DNA from: Acidobacteriota bacterium
GTDB lineage: Bacteria; Acidobacteriota; Terriglobia; 2-12-FULL-54-10
Assembly: GCA_009691245.1 (NCBI GenBank)
Contig: SHUM01000008.1
Coordinates: 16,851-80,850 of the forward strand
Length of the DNA: 64,000 bases
Reading direction: 5' to 3'
Part shown: positions 36,110-45,262 of the stretch, in pieces
Position numbering within the stretch: the stretch's first letter is position 1
Layout of the letters: the number at the start of each line of letters is the position of its first letter
Notes under the pieces: generated by a model
What the model was told of the DNA's origin: nothing
Seen by the model: the letters and a program-made list of their open reading frames with translations, nothing else
The model's database searches: none
Position numbers and translations under genes: made by a program

Positions 36110-37633
36110 CTATGCTCCGGCGCCTCGTGAAAAGTGTGTTGCTACGATACGTCGCGCTCCGTATGCGCCCATGATGGCGGCGAATAGTCCTGAGTTCACC
36201 GACGCGCGGGGATAGGAACTGGCGTCCACCACGAACAAACCCTTTACCTCATGCGACTCGAAATCACCATTGATGACCGAGTTGCGGCGGTCGCTGCCTG
36301 CCCGGCAGGTTCCGTTGGTGTGTCCGCCACCACGACCCGCGAATGAAGCGGGGAAGCGTGGAGAATACTTCGCGCCCATCTTCTTGGCCAGCTCGATAAC
36401 CACCTGCTTGGCCTCTTGCATTCTTTTGTCAATGTACGGATCGCCGGGATAACTCTGGGCTCCGGTGCGCAGGTTCACGCGTCCCTTCACGTGTAGCGGC
36501 GCACGATTGAAGAGTATGGAGATTGCACCCAGCCGGGTCACGGCCGTGCGCATGAAATCCATGTGCGCCTTGCCGAAGGCCGGAGCAAACTCGCTCAAGG
36601 CGGAGATATGCGGGTAATTGATGTAGCTGAGTTCCGCAGTAGAGATGCGCACGAAGCCAGTGCCATCGGTGTAATTGGGGTCGCTCAGAAAGAAGCCTAA
36701 GCTCGAATTGGTGCCGCGACCAGGCTCTTTGATGGGTTCGGGGAAATAGAGCGGGATGCGGTAGCTGGTGTCGCCATCCAGATTGCGGCCCACATTGTCG
36801 TTCTCGACGATCACGTTATCACCCAACTCATCCTTGGGGCCGTAGCCGGAGCGCGCCAGCAGAAGAGGGCTGCCCCAGGTCCCGCAGGAGACGATCACTT
36901 TTTCTGCGCGCGCTTCCTCAATCACGCCATTCTTTTCGTAAACCACTCCCTTCACCACGCCGCCCGCTCCCTGCTTTTCGATGATGACTTTCTTTACCTC
37001 GGCTTTGTCGATCAGCTCCACGCCGTTGGCCTCGGCGGTGGGAAGATACCAGAGCGAAGTAGCCTTGGCGTCGTACTTGCAGCCGTGGCTATCATTGTGA
37101 AAACCGCAGTAGATGCAATTCTTGCGCGTGGTGAGCACTGGAACGATTCGGTGCCCCATGGCCTGAGCGCCCTCGCGGAACATGCGCTCACCGCGCGTGT
37201 AGGCTTCCTCCGGATCTGCCTCCACGTGGAAGTTGCGCGTGATGTCCTCCACCGCATCCTTCATGTGGTCGCGCGACCAGTTGATGCCCATCGACGACCA
37301 GTTGGAGTAGTCCTCCGGGAAGGGCAGATGAACGTGGCAACCCCAGTGCAACGAGCAGCCGCCCACGGCTTTCAACCCAAACTGCCAAGGCCACTCTTCG
37401 AGCATGCCAAACTCTTCCCACAGAATTTGCGGGATCATCTTGCGATTCAGCGGATCGCCATACCCGGCGCGGGCCTTGCCCTTCAGCACATGCGGGCCAG
37501 CCTCGATCATGGCCACGCGCAGTTTGTCGCCGGTGCGGGGATGGATGCCCTGCTCGGCGATGCGCGCGGCGGCGATGATACCGGCCATACCTGCGCCTAC
37601 TACAATCAGATCAAATTCACGCGTAGCGGCCAT
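36110..37633 (-). CDS. GMC-family FAD oxidoreductase
   Basis: A 507-residue flavoenzyme. FAD binding is at LIVVGAGMAGIIAAARIAEQ near residue 10, followed by the adenine-binding Glu region VAMIEAGPH. GGCSLHWGCHVHLPF and KVIVSCGTWGSPLLLARSGYG are GMC signature regions, and the C-terminal active-site part includes GRGGGHTNGTCRAGSD and LFVVDASSYPRASVNSG. A four-Cys-like NCIYCGFHNDSHGC segment could bind a cluster. It has no own signal, so the Tat-bearing small subunit encoded downstream probably carries it across the membrane. It probably oxidises an alcohol or sugar. Confidence 0.9.
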   Translation of the reverse strand: MAATREFDLIVVGAGMAGIIAAARIAEQGIHPRTGDKLRVAMIEAGPHVLKGKARAGYGDPLNRKMIPQILWEEFGMLEEWPWQFGLKAVGGCSLHWGCHVHLPFPEDYSNWSSMGINWSRDHMKDAVEDITRNFHVEADPEEAYTRGERMFREGAQAMGHRIVPVLTTRKNCIYCGFHNDSHGCKYDAKATSLWYLPTAEANGVELIDKAEVKKVIIEKQGAGGVVKGVVYEKNGVIEEARAEKVIVSCGTWGSPLLLARSGYGPKDELGDNVIVENDNVGRNLDGDTSYRIPLYFPEPIKEPGRGTNSSLGFFLSDPNYTDGTGFVRISTAELSYINYPHISALSEFAPAFGKAHMDFMRTAVTRLGAISILFNRAPLHVKGRVNLRTGAQSYPGDPYIDKRMQEAKQVVIELAKKMGAKYSPRFPASFAGRGGGHTNGTCRAGSDRRNSVINGDFESHEVKGLFVVDASSYPRASVNSGLFAAIMGAYGARRIVATHFSRGAGA

Positions 37634-37768
37634 CGGGTCTCTCCATTGTGACCAACCCAGTGTGGGTGTTCACAGCTTTTCTCCGGAGTCATTCAGCAAA
37701 TGGGTCTAGGCTATCGCGGGCAGGGAGGGAAGTCAAGATTGGGTCTGGACGGAAGGGTCAGTCAACGG

Positions 37769-38017
37769 TCAGCATTTTCCGGAAGTTTTTCCGATGTGCG
37801 TTTTAACCGCCTGCTCGATACGCTCATGAAGAGATTGCGGTACTTCGTAGGCATCGCAACCACGGTATATTTGAACCGTCTTGCGAGTCGAGTCGATGAT
37901 GATGTGGCAGTTGGGACAGCGCCGCATGTGCGTCTCAATCTCGACGCGAAGCTCGGCGTCCAGTTCATTATCCAGATAGCTGGACAGTTCTGTCAGCAGT
38001 TTCTTGCAGGTGCTCAT
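37769..38017 (-). CDS. Anti-sigma factor, zinc-binding (ZAS)
   Basis: An 82-residue protein with the zinc-binding anti-sigma motif: ETHMRRCPNC near residue 30 gives His-x3-Cys-x2-Cys, preceded by a helix with acidic residues (YLDNELDAELRVE). It has no membrane segment and is probably soluble, releasing its sigma factor upon thiol oxidation or zinc loss, as ZAS proteins do. Its ATG overlaps the stop codon of the upstream sigma-factor gene. Confidence 0.88.
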   Translation of the reverse strand: MSTCKKLLTELSSYLDNELDAELRVEIETHMRRCPNCHIIIDSTRKTVQIYRGCDAYEVPQSLHERIEQAVKTHIGKTSGKC

Positions 38018-38640
38018 GCGGATTTACCTCGTTCAAAATACTTGTTCAGCTTCTCCCGCAAATGCAGACGGGCGCGCAGCAGACGCGACTTCACGGCAGG
38101 AATGGAAATCTCCAGCAGGCGAGCGGTCTCCTCGGTGGATATCTGTTCCAAGTCGCGCAGCACCAGCACGGTGCGGAATGCCTCCGGCATGGACTTTAAT
38201 TCCTGGTCCAGAATTTCCCGCACCTCCTGCTGGGCAAACTTCGATTCTGGATTATCCTCCCATTGACCGATCTCGCGAGGAATCAACCCGTCATCCGATT
38301 CGATCGGTTCGTCCAGCGAAATGGTGAACGGCGTGTGGCGGCGCTTGCGCAGCTTCATCAACGACTCGTTGACAGCGATGCGCACCAGCCAGGTAGAAAA
38401 CTGCGCGCCTTCCTGGAACTGGTCGAGTTTCGTGTAAGCCTTTAGGAACGCTTCTTGCAAGGCATCCTCGGCATCTTCACGATTCCCAATTATGTGTTGA
38501 GTGAGGCGGAATACCTTGCGCTCATGGCGCGAGACCAGTTCGCTGAACGAAGCGACATCACCTTCCTTGGCGCGATGCACCAAGTCGAGGTCGAGCGACT
38601 TGAATAGTGGATTTGGCGGTGCTATGTCAGGCGCTGCCAT
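38014..38640 (-). CDS. ECF-type (RpoE-like) sigma factor
   Basis: A 208-residue sigma factor. Region 2 is VFRLTQHIIGNREDAEDALQ-EAFLKAYTKLDQF with FSTWLVRIAVNESLMKLRKR; region 4 is LKSMPEAFRTVLVLRDLEQ with the HTH ISTEETARLLEISIPAVKSR. There is no region 1 or 3, as in ECF sigma factors. It overlaps the anti-sigma gene by four bases, so the two are made together; the pair probably autoregulates. Nearby targets are not identified. Confidence 0.92.
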   Translation of the reverse strand: MAAPDIAPPNPLFKSLDLDLVHRAKEGDVASFSELVSRHERKVFRLTQHIIGNREDAEDALQEAFLKAYTKLDQFQEGAQFSTWLVRIAVNESLMKLRKRRHTPFTISLDEPIESDDGLIPREIGQWEDNPESKFAQQEVREILDQELKSMPEAFRTVLVLRDLEQISTEETARLLEISIPAVKSRLLRARLHLREKLNKYFERGKSA

Positions 38641-38707
38641 CTGCTCACCGTTGTCTCACACACGCATCTCGCTTGCCACGCTAAAGACCCGCTATCTGTA
38701 TAGTGCC

Positions 38708-39853
38708 TCAGATGGCTGCACCCATCAACCATGCGATGACTCCAATGAAGCCCCCGACGGCCAGCATGCGCAGAAAACTGATCTCCAGCCATTGCATTGC
38801 GGCCAGCGAAATGGCAAACCAGGCCACGCCAAACCATTCGCCAAAGGGAACCTTAGCCAATGACCAGAAGGAGCCGAGCACCGCGCCCACTGCCGCTGGA
38901 TTGACTGCGCCAAGCGCTGCTTGCCAGTAGGGCGACTTCTTCCTGTTTCTGAGGAACACGGCAGCCAGGATGATGAGAAAAAACGAGGGAAGAAAGATGG
39001 CGGCGGTGGCCACAAAGGCTCCGGCCAATCCCGCTACTTTGTAGCCGATGAAGGTGGCGGTAATGACCACCGGCCCCGGTGTGATCTGGCCCAGGGCCAG
39101 GCCATCGAGGAATTCGCGGTGCGTCAGCCAGCCGAGCCGGGTTACCACTTCCTTCTCGATGAATGGGACAATCACCAGCCCCCCGCCGAAGATCAGTGTG
39201 CCCACTTTCAGGAAGAACCAGCCGAGCTGGCCAAGCAGTGAGAGCGGCAGCAAGATCATCAAAGAGTTGCCGCCAGAGCATCGTTTACGCAATGTCTCGG
39301 ATGAGAGGATGCCGACGATGGCTGACACCATAAAGATCAGCGGAAGGTTAATCGAGAAAGCGCCTACTGCAATGGCGCAAGCCAGGAGAAGGCCGCGCTG
39401 GACCCAACTTGTGGCGGACTGCTGCCCCAGTTTGTAGCAGGTGAGCAGGATCATCGCCAGTACGACCGGGGTGATGCCCAGGAAAACTCCGGCAACGGCA
39501 GGCAGTGTGCCGTAGCGAAAGTAGAGGGCGGTCAATCCCAGCAACAGGAGAAATGCTGGAAGGATAAATGCCGCGCCAGTGATGGATGCGCCGCGCAAGC
39601 CGCGCAGGTGGTAGCCCAGATAAATGGCGAGCTTGGTGGAAAGTGGTCCGGGAAGAATCTGAGATAGCGTCAACCCCTCTGCGAAGGCCGCGGATGAAAC
39701 CCAGCGACGCTTTTCGACTATTTCCTGCTGCATCAGCGCCACATGGGCCAGCGGCCCGCCGAATCCCAAGCACCCCATTTTCAGGAATGTCTTGCCGATC
39801 TCCGCGTTCGATGCGGCACCGGAAGCATAAGCGCCGGACTTATCCTGCTTCAT
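38708..39853 (-). CDS. chrA: Chromate transporter ChrA-like
   Basis: A 381-residue inner-membrane protein with two CHR domains in tandem, each about six helices. The first begins [20 protein letters not shown] and [20 protein letters not shown]; the second has [20 protein letters not shown] and [20 protein letters not shown]. Long-chain ChrA exports chromate; homologues may carry other anions. Two CHR domains in one chain are normal for this family. ATG 39853 starts the protein. It is transcribed opposite to nothing nearby and lies downstream of no obvious partner. Confidence 0.92.
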   Translation of the reverse strand: MKQDKSGAYASGAASNAEIGKTFLKMGCLGFGGPLAHVALMQQEIVEKRRWVSSAAFAEGLTLSQILPGPLSTKLAIYLGYHLRGLRGASITGAAFILPAFLLLLGLTALYFRYGTLPAVAGVFLGITPVVLAMILLTCYKLGQQSATSWVQRGLLLACAIAVGAFSINLPLIFMVSAIVGILSSETLRKRCSGGNSLMILLPLSLLGQLGWFFLKVGTLIFGGGLVIVPFIEKEVVTRLGWLTHREFLDGLALGQITPGPVVITATFIGYKVAGLAGAFVATAAIFLPSFFLIILAAVFLRNRKKSPYWQAALGAVNPAAVGAVLGSFWSLAKVPFGEWFGVAWFAISLAAMQWLEISFLRMLAVGGFIGVIAWLMGAAI

Positions 39854-39961
39854 AATCAACCATTGTATCTGAGTGGGCTGTCATGCGAATGGAAGGGAAT
39901 CCCAAGGGAGCGACGTTCCCCTGTGAAGATGGAGCCGAACACGGACTTCAAATGAATTGGC

Positions 39962-41107
39962 TTAGAACGAGACGCCGATTCCGCGCTTTGTTTTCTTGCC
40001 CACTGTAACGGCAAGATTGCGTGTAACACGGGTACTTACTATCGACTTATGAAGGGTGGTTCCATCACGCGAGGTGTGGAGCTCCACTTGCAACGGTTCA
40101 TTCGTGTCGGGATCATTTTCGAGAATGAAAAAGCCGCCGCGGACAGAAAGATTTTCGAGGCAAGTGACTTCTTCAAAGGTGGTTCCGTCGGGACGGGTGC
40201 CGACTACGCGGACGGGGATCTCCAATTGCTGGCGCCGCCCGAGCCGCCGCTCAATCATCTCCTGCGGTTCATTCTGCTGCCCCGCGGCGAGATCAATTTC
40301 CAGCCCTTCCCAGCTTGCCATCGAATTAGGAAATATCTTGCGTGTCTCGCCCAGGATCGAGTCTACGAACACATCGTTGTGATCAGGATCATGATGGAAA
40401 AGTATGAATTGTTTGACGTTGGTTTCCTTCGCAATGTTTACTCCCTCGCGCCAGGTCGAATGTCCCCATCCCCGTTTAAAGTTGGAATATTCCAGAGGTG
40501 TGTACTGAGAATCATAGATAAAGAGGTCTGCTCCCTGCGCGAGCAGCCGAACATTGCGGTCATGCTCGGGCGAGCCTGGCTCATTGTCCGTGGCATAGGT
40601 TACGACATGCCCTTCGTATTCGATCCGAAACCCCAGGCATCCTTGCGGATGATTGAGTGGAAGTGCTGTTACTTTCATGCCATCCAATTCCACCGGGTTC
40701 GCATCCAGCTCCCTGAAATTTCTGCGAGCTTTCATGATATTCATGTTGACAGGGAAATAGGGGTCGGACATCTGGCCTTCGATGACGTTCTGAACGCTTC
40801 CAGCGTGGGAAATGAACGAATAGAAGTGAAAGTTGTTTTCCGGATTGTAAAGCGGTTCAAAGAACGTAATGCCCTGAATGTGGTCCCAGTGGTAATGGGA
40901 CAAAAAAATGTGGGCCTGAATACTCTTGTGGCCATACTCGTTCAGTAACTGCTTCCCCAGCAGACGGAAGCCGGTGCCGCAATCAAAGACAAAAAGCCTG
41001 TCATCCGGCGTGCGGATTTCAATGCAGGGCGTGTTGCCGCCGTAGCGCAGGTTTTCCAGCGCCGGCGTGGGTGTGGAGCCACGTACTCCCCAAAAGCGCA
41101 CCTTCAT
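39962..41107 (-). CDS. Metallo-beta-lactamase fused to a PilZ-like domain
   Basis: A 381-residue protein. Residues 1-270 form a metallo-beta-lactamase fold of the phosphodiesterase type: the start MKVRFWGVRGSTPTP, the metal motif FLSHYHWDHIQG (HxHxDH), then VVTYATDNEPG and LFHHDPDHNDVFVDS with further ligands. Residues 280-381 look like a PilZ domain: a basic RRLGRRQQLEIPVRVVG start and LENLSVRGGFFILEND, matching the R-x3-R and (D/N)xSxxG motifs that bind cyclic di-GMP. A direct link between a hydrolase and c-di-GMP sensing is an inference. The gene has no close neighbour upstream. Confidence 0.7.
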   Translation of the reverse strand: MKVRFWGVRGSTPTPALENLRYGGNTPCIEIRTPDDRLFVFDCGTGFRLLGKQLLNEYGHKSIQAHIFLSHYHWDHIQGITFFEPLYNPENNFHFYSFISHAGSVQNVIEGQMSDPYFPVNMNIMKARRNFRELDANPVELDGMKVTALPLNHPQGCLGFRIEYEGHVVTYATDNEPGSPEHDRNVRLLAQGADLFIYDSQYTPLEYSNFKRGWGHSTWREGVNIAKETNVKQFILFHHDPDHNDVFVDSILGETRKIFPNSMASWEGLEIDLAAGQQNEPQEMIERRLGRRQQLEIPVRVVGTRPDGTTFEEVTCLENLSVRGGFFILENDPDTNEPLQVELHTSRDGTTLHKSIVSTRVTRNLAVTVGKKTKRGIGVSF

Positions 41108-41472
41108 TTTTGTAAACCCTTCTCATTCCATCCGTTGCGGGCCGCAGTTGCGGAAAGTTCTTCGGCCGTATTCGCCACCATAGTCGCCACATGCTGCGCT
41201 CAATCCAGGAGGGGGGCCTGGGTGCGACCGTCAAAAAATTAGCACATCCCGCAATCGACTGCCAAGCGTAAAACCCGTGCAGGGGGTTCCTTTCCCGATG
41301 CAGCATCGGGCTTTGCGCAAGGCCAGCGCTGGGGCCAGCGCACGATAATGAGCGCATAAACCATGAGCGCAAAAACTATGTTAGTCTTAATCGCGGGCTA
41401 GCCGGGTGACGGTTATCGCAATGAATTCCGGCCATTCAAGTTTGCGATTCAATACTTATAAGGACAATCAGC
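41108..41472. other. 365-base intergenic stretch, no gene seen
   Basis: The only structure noticed is a perfect 8-base hairpin around 41294-41310 (cccgatgc / gcatcggg) and a short direct repeat atgagcgca. It contains the promoters of the divergent MBL-PilZ and CbiX genes by position, but no clear consensus is visible. Confidence 0.4.
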
Positions 41473-41913
41473 TTGCCAGGCACCATGCCAGGAACGGTTC
41501 CTCCCACAATTATCTTGTTCGCGCACGGGTCATCCGTGGCGGAGGCAAACGAAGCGGTCGAGCGTGTGGCTACGGAGCTGTCCGCCCGCTCGCGCTGTCC
41601 GGCCATCGCGGCGTTTCTGGAGAAGGCCCATCCCGATTTGGCCAGCGCCATTGCCCGAGCGGTGGGGTGCGGCGCGTTTCGCGTTATCATAGTTCCTTAC
41701 TTTCTCACCATGGGTATCCACATCAGTAAGGATTTGCCGGAGCTAGCGCGTCAGCAGCAAGCCCTGTTCCCAGGCTTGGATGTAAAAATCGCTTTGCCAA
41801 TGGAAGGTCATCCGCTGCTGCTGGAAGCCCTGTTGGATCGGATGACCGCCGCTGCCGACGCGCCGGAGGATATCCCGGAGAATTCCGGGAGCACCTGGAA
41901 ATCCGCACTATAG
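41473..41913 (+). CDS. CbiX/SirB-type chelatase
   Basis: A 146-residue single-domain chelatase of the CbiX/SirB small type. TIILFAHGSSVAEANEAVER near residue 12 contains the first metal-handling His, and FRVIIVPYFLTMGIHISKDL near residue 75 holds the second. Small CbiX proteins insert cobalt or iron into sirohydrochlorin as homodimers. The frame starts with TTG after AAGGAC. The C-terminal 30 residues after ALLDRMTAAA are a loose tail. It may be cotranscribed with the following TIM-barrel gene. Confidence 0.82.
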   Translation: MPGTMPGTVPPTIILFAHGSSVAEANEAVERVATELSARSRCPAIAAFLEKAHPDLASAIARAVGCGAFRVIIVPYFLTMGIHISKDLPELARQQQALFPGLDVKIALPMEGHPLLLEALLDRMTAAADAPEDIPENSGSTWKSAL

Positions 41914-41927
41914 CTAGCAGGAATCTT

Positions 41928-42788
41928 ATGCACCGCTCACTTTCAACCTATCTGTTCCGGCACAATTTGCTGGGTGCACGCTTGCTCGATGAAATAGTCA
42001 GTGCTGGATTTCAGAAAATTGAAATCTACGGCGACCGCGGACACTTCGATTACACCAATCCCAGTCAACTCCGCGAGATCGGGCAGTGGACCGCCAATTC
42101 AGTCGGCAAGTTGCATGCTTTGCATGCGCCTGTATCTCGCGATCCGCGCGGCGCGTCTCCGCACTCTATGGTTTCCATCGCGTTTCTTGACCGTCAGCGC
42201 CGGCAGGACTCCATGGACGAAATCAAGCGAGCATTGGAAACGGCGGAGCTGGCACCCTTTCGCTATTTGATTGTCCACCTTGGTGTAGAGGGCGAGGAGT
42301 TCGATCTGCGGAAGTTTGATGCCGCGCTCACCAGCCTGGAGCACCTCTGTTTGTTCGCCCGGCAGCGCGGTGTCGAGATTCTGCTCGAAAACATCGCCAA
42401 TGAAATATCCACTCCACGAAGGCTGATTCAGTTCTTCACGCATACACACCTGCGAAACATAAAAGTGTGCCTCGACACGGGCCACGCCCATCTCGATGGG
42501 AGCGTTACGGAGGCCATCGAAGTGCTTGGCAAAGCCATCGCATCCGCGCATCTAAGCGATAACAACGGGATGATCGACGATCATCAGTTTCCTCCGCTGG
42601 GTGTGATCTCCTGGAGCCCGGTTCTGCGCGCTTTGGCGCAGGCGGCACCTGAAGCGGTTTGGACCATCGAGGCGCGCTCGCTGGCCTCGGCAGTCGCCCC
42701 GCTCGATCAGGCTCGTGCTTCCTGCGACCAGCTGGAGCGTATATTTGAGGAGAGCCATAAGGAAGCAGACCAAGGAGATCAGCAATGA
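41928..42788 (+). CDS. Sugar-phosphate isomerase/AP-endonuclease-2-like TIM barrel
   Basis: A 286-residue protein of the xylose isomerase-like/AP endonuclease 2 superfamily. Metal ligands appear in order: [10 protein letters not shown] (His), ILLENIANE (Glu), [12 protein letters not shown] (Asp, His) and [20 protein letters not shown] (His, Asp, His). Members act on sugars, inositol or damaged DNA; the specific activity is unknown. It overlaps asnS by four bases (ATGA) and so is translationally coupled to it. Confidence 0.85.
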   Translation: MHRSLSTYLFRHNLLGARLLDEIVSAGFQKIEIYGDRGHFDYTNPSQLREIGQWTANSVGKLHALHAPVSRDPRGASPHSMVSIAFLDRQRRQDSMDEIKRALETAELAPFRYLIVHLGVEGEEFDLRKFDAALTSLEHLCLFARQRGVEILLENIANEISTPRRLIQFFTHTHLRNIKVCLDTGHAHLDGSVTEAIEVLGKAIASAHLSDNNGMIDDHQFPPLGVISWSPVLRALAQAAPEAVWTIEARSLASAVAPLDQARASCDQLERIFEESHKEADQGDQQ

Positions 42789-44119
42789 GCGGATCGGACG
42801 CCCCCCGGCCATTTCAGGTTGCCGTGGCGATTGAGAATATTGCGCGCTGGGATGGGCAGGAAATAACGCTCTGCGGCTGGCTCTACAATCTTCGTGCCGC
42901 GGGCAACAAACTTCTGTTCCCCATCTTTCGCGACGGCACCGGATTGATCCAGGGTGTGGTCGCCAAGAACGCGGTCGAGCCGGAAGTGTTTGAGGCCGCA
43001 CGCAATCTTACGCAGGAGTCCTCCGTCATTGTGCGCGGCAAGGTCCGCGCGGATCAGCGCGCGCCCGGCGGCTTTGAGTTGGACGTGATTCACGTCGAGG
43101 TCGTGCAGGCGGTCTCCCCGGACGATCCGTTTCCCATCACACCGAAGGATCACGGCGTTGATTTTCTGATGCAGCATCGTCATCTCTGGCTCCGCTCGCA
43201 GCGCCAGAACGCCATCCTGCGCATCCGCGCCGAGATCGCCAAGGCTTGCCGCGATTGTCTCGATCAGGAAGGCTACCTGCTGATGGATGCGCCCATCCTG
43301 ACGCCGGCGGCCTGCGAAGGCACCACGACACTTTTTGAAACGGACTACTTTGAAGAGAAGGCCTATCTCACGCAGTCGGGCCAGCTCTACAGCGAAGCCG
43401 CCGCCGCCGCGTTCGGAAAAATCTATTGCTTCGGCCCCACATTCCGCGCCGAAAAATCGAAGACGCGCCGCCACCTCACCGAGTTCTGGATGGTCGAGCC
43501 CGAGGCCGCCTTCGCCACGCTCGACGACATGATGGACTTGGCCGAGCGCTTCCTGGCCTTCATCGTGAAGCGCGTCCTCGACAATCGAAAGCACGAGCTG
43601 AAAGTGTTGGAGCGCGATGTCGCCAAGCTGGAGATAATCGTTCCACCCTTCCCGCGCATCACCTACGATGCGGCCATCGAAGTGCTGAAGCGCAAGGGCA
43701 GCGAGATTCAGTGGGGCGGGGATTTCGGCGGAACCGATGAAACGCTGATCAGCGAGGATTTCACCAAACCGGTGATGGTCCACCGCTATCCGTCAGCGAT
43801 TAAGGCGTTCTATATGGAGCCGGACCCGCTGCGGCCCGAGCTGGCGCTAGGCGTGGACGTGCTGGCGCCGGAGGGCTACGGTGAGATCATCGGCGGCAGC
43901 CAGCGTATCTCGAGCTACGATCTGCTGCTCAGCCGCATCAAGGAACACAACCTGTCTCAGGAAGCCTTCGGCTGGTATCTCGACCTGCGTAAGTATGGCG
44001 CCGTCCCCCACGCCGGATTCGGCTTGGGCCTGGAGCGCGCCGTCGCCTGGATTTGCGGTCTCGAACACGTCCGCGAGACCATCGCCTTTCCGCGCACGCT
44101 GAATCGCTTGAGGCCGTAA
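42785..44119 (+). CDS. asnS: Asparaginyl-tRNA synthetase
   Basis: A 444-residue class IIb synthetase. The N-terminal OB domain ([19 protein letters not shown]) binds the anticodon. Class II motif 2 is in [20 protein letters not shown] and motif 3 is [20 protein letters not shown]. The internal [18 protein letters not shown] and [14 protein letters not shown] also fit AsnRS (not AspRS, which has a GAD insertion). The start overlaps the TIM-barrel gene. The presence of AsnS indicates direct charging of tRNA-Asn. Confidence 0.93.
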   Translation: MSGSDAPRPFQVAVAIENIARWDGQEITLCGWLYNLRAAGNKLLFPIFRDGTGLIQGVVAKNAVEPEVFEAARNLTQESSVIVRGKVRADQRAPGGFELDVIHVEVVQAVSPDDPFPITPKDHGVDFLMQHRHLWLRSQRQNAILRIRAEIAKACRDCLDQEGYLLMDAPILTPAACEGTTTLFETDYFEEKAYLTQSGQLYSEAAAAAFGKIYCFGPTFRAEKSKTRRHLTEFWMVEPEAAFATLDDMMDLAERFLAFIVKRVLDNRKHELKVLERDVAKLEIIVPPFPRITYDAAIEVLKRKGSEIQWGGDFGGTDETLISEDFTKPVMVHRYPSAIKAFYMEPDPLRPELALGVDVLAPEGYGEIIGGSQRISSYDLLLSRIKEHNLSQEAFGWYLDLRKYGAVPHAGFGLGLERAVAWICGLEHVRETIAFPRTLNRLRP

Positions 44120-44132
44120 GAGGGGGCGCAAG

Positions 44133-44351
44133 TTGCGGCTGGCAAGACAGATTGTAGGTTCAATTTTCGTCGGTGCCCCCGCAGGTTTCATACTTGCATT
44201 TCTATCCACCCCGCTACTGTGGAAGCTGGAAGAGTTGCTTTCAGTGGAACTGGCTGGGCACTCAGGGCCGTCGGAATGGATATTGTGGACCAGCGCAACG
44301 CTACTGTCCGCGATGATGTTTGTCTATTTCAGGCGCCGCCGAGAGAAGTAG
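44133..44351 (+). CDS. Small membrane protein, two helices
   Basis: A 72-residue frame starting TTG, with AGAGGGGG upstream. It has two hydrophobic segments, IVGSIFVGAPAGFILAFLS and WILWTSATLLSAMMFVYF, and a basic C-terminus (RRRREK). It follows asnS by 13 bases. Size and composition fit a real small protein, but no homologue is known to me and a shadow origin cannot be excluded. Confidence 0.4.
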   Translation: MRLARQIVGSIFVGAPAGFILAFLSTPLLWKLEELLSVELAGHSGPSEWILWTSATLLSAMMFVYFRRRREK

Positions 44352-44384
44352 ATAGTGGGATTGAGATAAACTCTCTTCACGCAA

Positions 44385-44430
44385 TGAAGGCTGGGCACAG
44401 TGATCATGCTGCACCCAGCCTTCAGATTTT
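44385..44430 (+). terminator. Intrinsic terminator
   Basis: A perfect 11-base stem (44385-44395 with 44414-44424), an 18-base loop, then gatttt. It ends the asnS transcript and may also act on the convergent propeller gene. Confidence 0.8.
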
Positions 44431-44446
44431 CCCCAGTGAAACCCTG

Positions 44447-45262
44447 TTAAAACATCTCCGGGAAGTGGAACGATAGCACGGCGTTCAGCCGTTTGTCGCT
44501 GGCGATGATGGTTTTGTTCTTCACGTCAAGAGCGATGCCGCGCGGCATGCGGAACACGCCATGTGGTCCACCCACGGTCCAGCGCGGCGGAACATCGCCT
44601 TCATCGTTCACGCTCCAGATTCCGAGGAATGCTTCGTCGGAGGCCAGCGCGCCGGGGCCGCGCACGGTGGCCAGTATCCAACCCTTCGGGGCGTAAACGG
44701 CGATGGGTCCGCCGAGCCGGCTAAACATGCTGTTCTTGCCGCCAATGATGCGCAGCGGCTTGGCATTGCCAGCGGCCTTGCGGTCAAAGATGCGGAATCG
44801 CAGGCCATCCTTATCCCCGATTCCAGCGGCGATCATCAAATTATGCACGTTGTCGATGGCAATGGCTTCGGCGCCGAGGGTGGTGTCCGGCCCCTCAATC
44901 GCGCGCAGCGGAGCTACATCGCCATTCGCGCTGGCGCGATAGACCGTGATGCGCTTAACCGTATCCATGGGCACGAAAAACTCATCGTTGACAATGTCCA
45001 GCGCGAGGCGGTCCGGCTCGACTAGTTGCGTCCGGGGTCCCTGAATAACGCGGATGGGAGCTTCCTCCGCATTGGACCCGCCGCGGAACGTCAGCAGTGC
45101 CTGAGCGAATGGCTGCGGCACGGTAAATTCGTCGCGCCGATCGTTGTAAACGATGGAGTGCATGGTGCGGCCAAGCAGGGTCTTCTGGCCTTCGAGCTTG
45201 CGAGTCGCTTTTGTGTTCATGTTCGCCAACCTGGGGAACGTCGCAATCTGCGGATGCGCCAC
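44447..45262 (-). CDS. Beta-propeller protein, second part after an in-frame TGA
   Basis: A 271-codon open frame directly after the TGA that ends the upstream part (45263-45265), in the same reading frame. It contains NHL/YncE-like blades: DRRDEFTVPQPFAQALLTFR, APIRVIQGPRTQLVEPDRLA, VAPLRAIEGPDTTL and a final MPRGIALDVKNKTIIASD. The region between the stop and its first possible start continues a blade begun upstream (REEILVPN then VAHPQIATFPR), and the part has no signal peptide. So it looks like the back half of one 780-residue exported propeller rather than a separate gene. The GTG right after the TGA could restart translation. Confidence 0.65.
   Translation of the reverse strand: MAHPQIATFPRLANMNTKATRKLEGQKTLLGRTMHSIVYNDRRDEFTVPQPFAQALLTFRGGSNAEEAPIRVIQGPRTQLVEPDRLALDIVNDEFFVPMDTVKRITVYRASANGDVAPLRAIEGPDTTLGAEAIAIDNVHNLMIAAGIGDKDGLRFRIFDRKAAGNAKPLRIIGGKNSMFSRLGGPIAVYAPKGWILATVRGPGALASDEAFLGIWSVNDEGDVPPRWTVGGPHGVFRMPRGIALDVKNKTIIASDKRLNAVLSFHFPEMF

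Noticed and set aside
42779..43783. A 334-codon minus-strand frame
   Set aside because: Antisense to asnS, which has clear synthetase motifs; no domain is visible.
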